This document shows, in pieces, positions 60,232 through 64,000 of a DNA stretch of 64,000 nt. This DNA is from an uncultured Hyphomonas sp. (GTDB lineage: Bacteria; Pseudomonadota; Alphaproteobacteria; Caulobacterales; Hyphomonadaceae). Both the position numbers and the translations under genes were made by a program. The notes below the pieces were generated by a model. The model worked only from the letters and a program-made list of their open reading frames with translations. It had not been told where the DNA came from and did no database searches. The stretch is from positions 3,501,658 to 3,565,657 of the forward strand of contig NZ_OY781472.1 of assembly GCF_963677035.1 (NCBI RefSeq). The letters are read 5' to 3'. Within the stretch, counting starts at the first letter, position 1, and every line of letters begins with the position of its first letter.

Positions 60232-61530
60232 TCAGGTTTCCGCCAACAGGGAACGCAGCGCCCGCACAAGCTGGAAGCACTGGTCCGGCGTGTTGTAGAG
60301 CGTTGGCGTTACGCGCACGCAGGCGCCCGCGGCCACATCGCTGCGGTGGACGGTGAAGATGCCATGCTTTTCCACCAGCGCCTTCACGATGGCCTTGTTG
60401 TCGTCAACGCTCGTCTTGTCCCTGAAACGGAAGGAGGTGATCGCGGCATGCAAGCGCGGATCTGACGGCGTCAGGATCTCGATCCGGTCGTCGTCTCGCA
60501 TCTCCTCGGCCCAGAGATTACGCAGATAGGCCAAACGAGCCGCCTTGCGCGCCGGCCCCACAAGCTCGTGGAAATCGAGTGCGTCCTTGAGCGTGAGAAA
60601 CGTCGCGAAATTCGCCGTGCCGGTATGGATGCGGTCATAGATCGTGCCGATGCCTTCCGGCCGTTCGGAAATGTCCGGCGAGATATCCGCCAGCCGGTCG
60701 CGGCGGATGTACATCAGGCCCGCCCCGATCGGCGCGCCTATCCATTTGTGCAGGTTGAAGCCGACAAAGTCTGCGCCGAGGTCTTCCATCCGGAAATCTG
60801 TCTGGCCCCAGGAATGGGCGGCATCGACGATACAGTCGACATCGAAGCCGCGTGCCATCTCGACGATCTCGCGTACGGGGATCATCAGGCCAGTGCGATG
60901 GCTGATATGGGTCAACAGCAGAAGGCGCACCTTCGGGTTCGCCTGAAGCGCCTGCCGATAGGTTTCAATCAGACCATCAAAAGTCACCGGTTCCGGGATG
61001 TCGATGCGGACGACAGATGCCCCCGCCCATTCGGCCTTGGTGTCCATCGCCGTCTGGATGGAATCGTAGTCGAGGTCCGAATACATCACCGCGTCGCCTG
61101 GCTTAAGGCGGTTGTAGCCGCTGACGAGCCCCTGCAGGGATTCCGTTGCATTGCGGGTGAAAACGATCTCGTCCTGCCCGGCACCGAGGAAACCGGCAAT
61201 GCGAGCATGGATGGGCTGCATGTCTGAATAATAGTCCCGGCGGGCATACCAGGAATTGTTGCGGTTCACCTTTTCGGTGTTCCGGAAAAAGGCTTCCATG
61301 ACGGGTTTCGCCATCAGGCCCCAATAGCCATTCTCAAAATTTACAATTTCGGGCGTGACATCGTATTGCGCCACAATCGGACGCCAGAATGCTTCGTCGC
61401 TGGCGATATCCTGCACTGTGCGCTCCTCTGCCGAGGCCGGCACCGGCGCAGCGGCACAGGCAGTTTCCGTCGTAAAGGACGCCGCTGCAACAGCGGCGCC
61501 CTTCATGACCAGTCGTCTGGTAAAGTTCAT
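60232..61530 (-). CDS. Tat-exported class V aminotransferase-fold protein
   Basis: A 432-residue protein of the isopenicillin-N-epimerase/cysteine-desulfurase-like group. The PLP lysine is in GFNLHKWIGAPIG, a PLP aspartate in VDCIVDAAHSWGQ, and FTRNATESLQ is the phosphate-binding segment. The N-terminus MNFTRRLVMKGAAVAAASF is a twin-arginine signal, so the protein is folded with its cofactor in the cytoplasm and exported to the periplasm. It lies 14 bases after one TonB receptor and 147 before another, so it may process an amino-acid-containing ligand they import. Reaction unknown. Confidence 0.85.
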   Translation of the reverse strand: MNFTRRLVMKGAAVAAASFTTETACAAAPVPASAEERTVQDIASDEAFWRPIVAQYDVTPEIVNFENGYWGLMAKPVMEAFFRNTEKVNRNNSWYARRDYYSDMQPIHARIAGFLGAGQDEIVFTRNATESLQGLVSGYNRLKPGDAVMYSDLDYDSIQTAMDTKAEWAGASVVRIDIPEPVTFDGLIETYRQALQANPKVRLLLLTHISHRTGLMIPVREIVEMARGFDVDCIVDAAHSWGQTDFRMEDLGADFVGFNLHKWIGAPIGAGLMYIRRDRLADISPDISERPEGIGTIYDRIHTGTANFATFLTLKDALDFHELVGPARKAARLAYLRNLWAEEMRDDDRIEILTPSDPRLHAAITSFRFRDKTSVDDNKAIVKALVEKHGIFTVHRSDVAAGACVRVTPTLYNTPDQCFQLVRALRSLLAET

Positions 61531-61544
61531 GTCTCTTCCCGAGA

Positions 61545-63968
61545 TCAGAAGCTGAGATCGAGGCGGACGTAATACTGGCCGCCATCGGTATCATAAGGCG
61601 CATTCCGGGAATAGATCAGCCCCCGGCTCGCCTGATAGGTGGCTTCGTTCGGATATTTGTCGAAAACGTTCTCAGCGCCGACACGAACTGACAGATTATT
61701 GTTCACCTGATAGGTCGCGCCGAGATCGAACAGCACCATCGCGCCGAAGTCCTGGAAGATGTCACCGGTGGAGTTGCCCGAATAGTCACGCCACTCACCA
61801 TAGTAGCGCATCCGGCCGAACATATCCCATTTGCCGACCGTGTAATTCGCCTGCAGGTTTGCGGTATGCTCCGGGATCCCTTTCTCGAACCGGTCAGCAG
61901 AGGTGGTGTTCGCCGCGAAGTCGCCACCGGTCACATCGGTCTTGTTGTAGTTATAGGCACCGGTCAGGTTCACTTCCCCCGGGCCGAACGCGAAATTGTA
62001 GGCCATGACCAGATCGAGGCCCTTGGTCCGCGTATCGAAATCGTTCTGGAAGAAGTTGACCCGCGTGATGCTTTCAGCCCCCGCAACGCCCAGCGCCACA
62101 AACTCTGCACGTTCCGCATCGGTGACGGCAAAGGTGGCCGACGTGCTGAGACGGTTGGTGACATCGATCTGGTAGAGGTCCAGCGTCGCTGTCAGGCCGA
62201 AATTGGAGTTCCAGGCCAGACCTGCCGTGATGTTGTCAGACTCTTCCGGCTCAAGCGCCCGGATGTCGACACCGTCACGCTGGCTGATCACTTTGGCCAC
62301 AGCGCCCTGAGGGCTGAAACGGCCGCTGGTGAAGATGTTCAGCGTGGTCGTGTCGAGGCCCTGGGAGGTCCGCTCCGAGAAGAGCTGGCCGGGGGTCGGC
62401 GCTCGGAAGCCGGTGGATGCTGTCGCCCGCAGAGCCAGGCCCGGTGTCAGCTCGAAGCGGGTCGAAAGCTTGCCCGTCGTGCTGCTGCCGAATTCGGAAT
62501 AGTCCTCATAACGGACGGCGCCGCCGACTGTCCACCGGTCCGTGAGCGGAGCTTCAACATCGACATAGGCGGCGTAGCTGGTCTGGTCCGAAGAACCGGA
62601 CTGGTCAGGCGAGAAGCCGGGGAACCCGTTGGAGCCGGACGGGAAGCCTTCCGCGGCCAGTGGGCCGACGGCGTAGGACGCATACTCGCCCTGGCCGATC
62701 TCGTATTTTTCGTTGCGGCGTTCCGCACCGAAGGCGAAGGTCAGGTCATCTGCCAGGAAACCGAGGCTGGCGAGGTATACGAAATCAGCGTTGAGGTTAA
62801 ACTCCGTCTGGGTCAGCGTACCGATATCGAAGGAGGTCGGGCTAGCCGAACCGAGCGATGCGTTGATCGAGTCAGACATGAAGTACTCGATCTGGTTGCG
62901 GCCGTAGCTCGCGCTGAGATCGTAGGAGAACGCGCCGTCGCCAGCACTCCGCAGGCCACCGGTCAGCGAGAAGTCGTTGTCGTCCTGGCCGAAGCGCGGC
63001 GTGAAGCCGGCCGGATAGATTTTGGAAAGATTGTAGTCCGGATCGACCGTGCTGTCTCCGAATGCGCTTGTGGACAGCGGATTACGCCAGTTGAAATCCG
63101 TGACCCCGGTGCCGAAGCCGTAGGTGCTGAAAACATAAGCCTCGTTATTGGCGAAATCGTATGCGCCATTCAGGGCAAAGCGATAGGCCTGACGTTCCGG
63201 TTGCCCCCAGTGCTGCACCGGGTTTGGCACGTTAAGGTTCGGAAACGCTTCCTGCAGGGCGATGGCATCGGCGCGCTGACGCGAACGGGAGGTCGGCTGC
63301 GCATCAGTGTATTCGCCGGACAGGTTCAGGAACCCATTGTCGAACTGAAAGCCCTGCTGACCACCAATGCGGTATTGCTCGCCGTCGCCTTCATAGTACT
63401 GACCGGCCTGGGCAAAGGCATTCGTGCCGGGTTCATCGTCGAGAATGATGTTGATCACACCGGCGATAGCATCGGAACCATACTGGGCCGACGCGCCATC
63501 GCGCAATACTTCAATCTGCTTGATCGCATAGGACGGGATCTGGGCAAGGTCCGGTGCCTGTGCACCGTTGGAACCGAGCAGCGCGGAGCGGTGCATACGC
63601 TTGCCGTTGATCAGGACCAGTGTGTGATCGGCTGAAAGCGAACGCAGGCTGGCCGGACGAACGAAAACCTGACCGTCCGCCATCGGAAGGCGTTTCACAT
63701 TGAAGGATGGCACGAGCTGGGACAGCGTGTCCATGACTTCGTCAGACGCTGTCAGGTCGATGGCTTTTTCGGAGATGACATCCACCGGCGCGAGACTGTC
63801 GAAAGCCGTGCGCGGGGCCCCGCGCGTGCCGGTGATGATGACCGTCTCCTGGACGCTGGTGTCATCCTGTCCGGCGGCGGTTTGGGCGAGCGCCGCGTTG
63901 CTGAAGCAAAGGGCTACACCCGATGCAGTCAGAACAAGCGCCTTGCGCAGGCTGATCGAAGTTTTCAT
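61545..63968 (-). CDS. TonB-dependent receptor, paralogue of the STN receptor
   Basis: An 807-residue receptor without an STN domain. Signal peptide 1-28 (ending NAALAQT), TonB-box-like ETVIITGTRGAPR, plug with TLVLINGKRMHRSALLG and IEVLRDGASAQYGSDAIAGVINI, and a barrel ending VRLDLSF with terminal Phe. ATG 63968 follows GAGAGGAAA, so it is the first gene of a minus-strand group (receptor, aminotransferase-fold protein, STN receptor). Homology to the receptor at 57397-60084 extends over the whole plug and barrel, so the pair arose by duplication. Confidence 0.93.
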   Translation of the reverse strand: MKTSISLRKALVLTASGVALCFSNAALAQTAAGQDDTSVQETVIITGTRGAPRTAFDSLAPVDVISEKAIDLTASDEVMDTLSQLVPSFNVKRLPMADGQVFVRPASLRSLSADHTLVLINGKRMHRSALLGSNGAQAPDLAQIPSYAIKQIEVLRDGASAQYGSDAIAGVINIILDDEPGTNAFAQAGQYYEGDGEQYRIGGQQGFQFDNGFLNLSGEYTDAQPTSRSRQRADAIALQEAFPNLNVPNPVQHWGQPERQAYRFALNGAYDFANNEAYVFSTYGFGTGVTDFNWRNPLSTSAFGDSTVDPDYNLSKIYPAGFTPRFGQDDNDFSLTGGLRSAGDGAFSYDLSASYGRNQIEYFMSDSINASLGSASPTSFDIGTLTQTEFNLNADFVYLASLGFLADDLTFAFGAERRNEKYEIGQGEYASYAVGPLAAEGFPSGSNGFPGFSPDQSGSSDQTSYAAYVDVEAPLTDRWTVGGAVRYEDYSEFGSSTTGKLSTRFELTPGLALRATASTGFRAPTPGQLFSERTSQGLDTTTLNIFTSGRFSPQGAVAKVISQRDGVDIRALEPEESDNITAGLAWNSNFGLTATLDLYQIDVTNRLSTSATFAVTDAERAEFVALGVAGAESITRVNFFQNDFDTRTKGLDLVMAYNFAFGPGEVNLTGAYNYNKTDVTGGDFAANTTSADRFEKGIPEHTANLQANYTVGKWDMFGRMRYYGEWRDYSGNSTGDIFQDFGAMVLFDLGATYQVNNNLSVRVGAENVFDKYPNEATYQASRGLIYSRNAPYDTDGGQYYVRLDLSF

Positions 63969-64000
63969 GACTTTCCTCTCATGGTGAACCGTGCGGGGTG
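63969..64000. other. Leader region of the last TonB receptor
   Basis: Only 32 bases remain before the window edge. They hold the receptor's ribosome site (GAGAGGAAA on the minus strand); its promoter lies outside. Confidence 0.5.

Noticed and set aside
61866..63635. 589-codon plus-strand frame inside the TonB receptor
   Set aside because: It mirrors the receptor's high-GC third positions; the receptor has signal peptide, plug and terminal Phe, while this frame shows no domain.
1..64000. CRISPR array, tRNA, rRNA, prophage or integrase
   Set aside because: No evenly spaced direct repeats, cloverleaf, rRNA-like stretch, integrase or phage structural genes were seen in reading the window.

Overview
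The window looks like an alphaproteobacterial chromosome segment, probably from a marine or freshwater heterotroph near the Caulobacterales/Hyphomonadaceae. The reasons are high GC, tightly packed ATGA and TAATG gene overlaps, four large TonB-dependent receptors, TRAP transport, uronate catabolism and a cyoABCD quinol oxidase. The taxon is inferred from style and gene content; no rRNA or tRNA gene was seen to fix it.

Layout. (A) 1-5109, plus strand: the end of a quinone-oxidoreductase-like gene, a lipoprotein carboxylesterase, a BCCT betaine/carnitine transporter, a beta-keto-acid cleavage enzyme and a hotdog thioesterase. This reads as uptake and breakdown of a quaternary-amine compound, most likely carnitine or its esters. 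(B) 5183-16046: a signalling island with a GTG-started ECF sigma factor, a small coiled-coil membrane protein, an SPFH-like coiled-coil protein with a C-terminal zinc ribbon, a double-zinc-ribbon/FHA protein, a zinc-ribbon Ser/Thr kinase with an external sensor domain, a lipoprotein that copies that sensor domain, a papain-fold protease, a second Ser/Thr kinase with an alpha-helical repeat tail, and two small membrane proteins. I consider this the best candidate for an undescribed system.

(C) 16531-22537: enolase-superfamily enzyme, DUF2817/M14-like peptidase and amidohydrolase in one operon, divergent from an MFS carrier, with a TetR regulator beside them and a perfect inverted repeat between the divergent promoters. 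(D) 22777-31903: NhaC antiporter, TonB receptor, two lipoprotein alpha/beta hydrolases and a PLP threonine-dehydratase-like enzyme on the minus strand, divergent from a YheO/DauR-type regulator and an ornithine-cyclodeaminase-family enzyme.

(E) 32207-50662: a glycan/uronate utilisation locus. It holds GH3 and GH2 glycosidases, a TetR regulator, a TonB receptor, fructuronate reductase (uxuB), a three-gene TRAP transporter, a LacI regulator, and uxaC, a ManD-type mannonate dehydratase and kdgK. A shared ACCGGT-centred palindrome lies upstream of the GH2 gene, the TonB receptor, the TRAP-uxuB operon and the lacI/uxaC divergent promoter, so the four units can be read as one LacI regulon that takes glucuronate to 2-keto-3-deoxy-6-phosphogluconate.

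(F) 51103-57012: a pyruvate:quinone oxidase (poxB) facing a cyoABCD ubiquinol oxidase operon, so one enzyme reduces quinone and the other reoxidises it. (G) 57397-63968: two paralogous TonB-dependent receptors, one with an STN signalling domain, flanking a Tat-exported class V aminotransferase-fold protein.

No rRNA, tRNA, CRISPR array, complete insertion sequence or replication origin was recognised.
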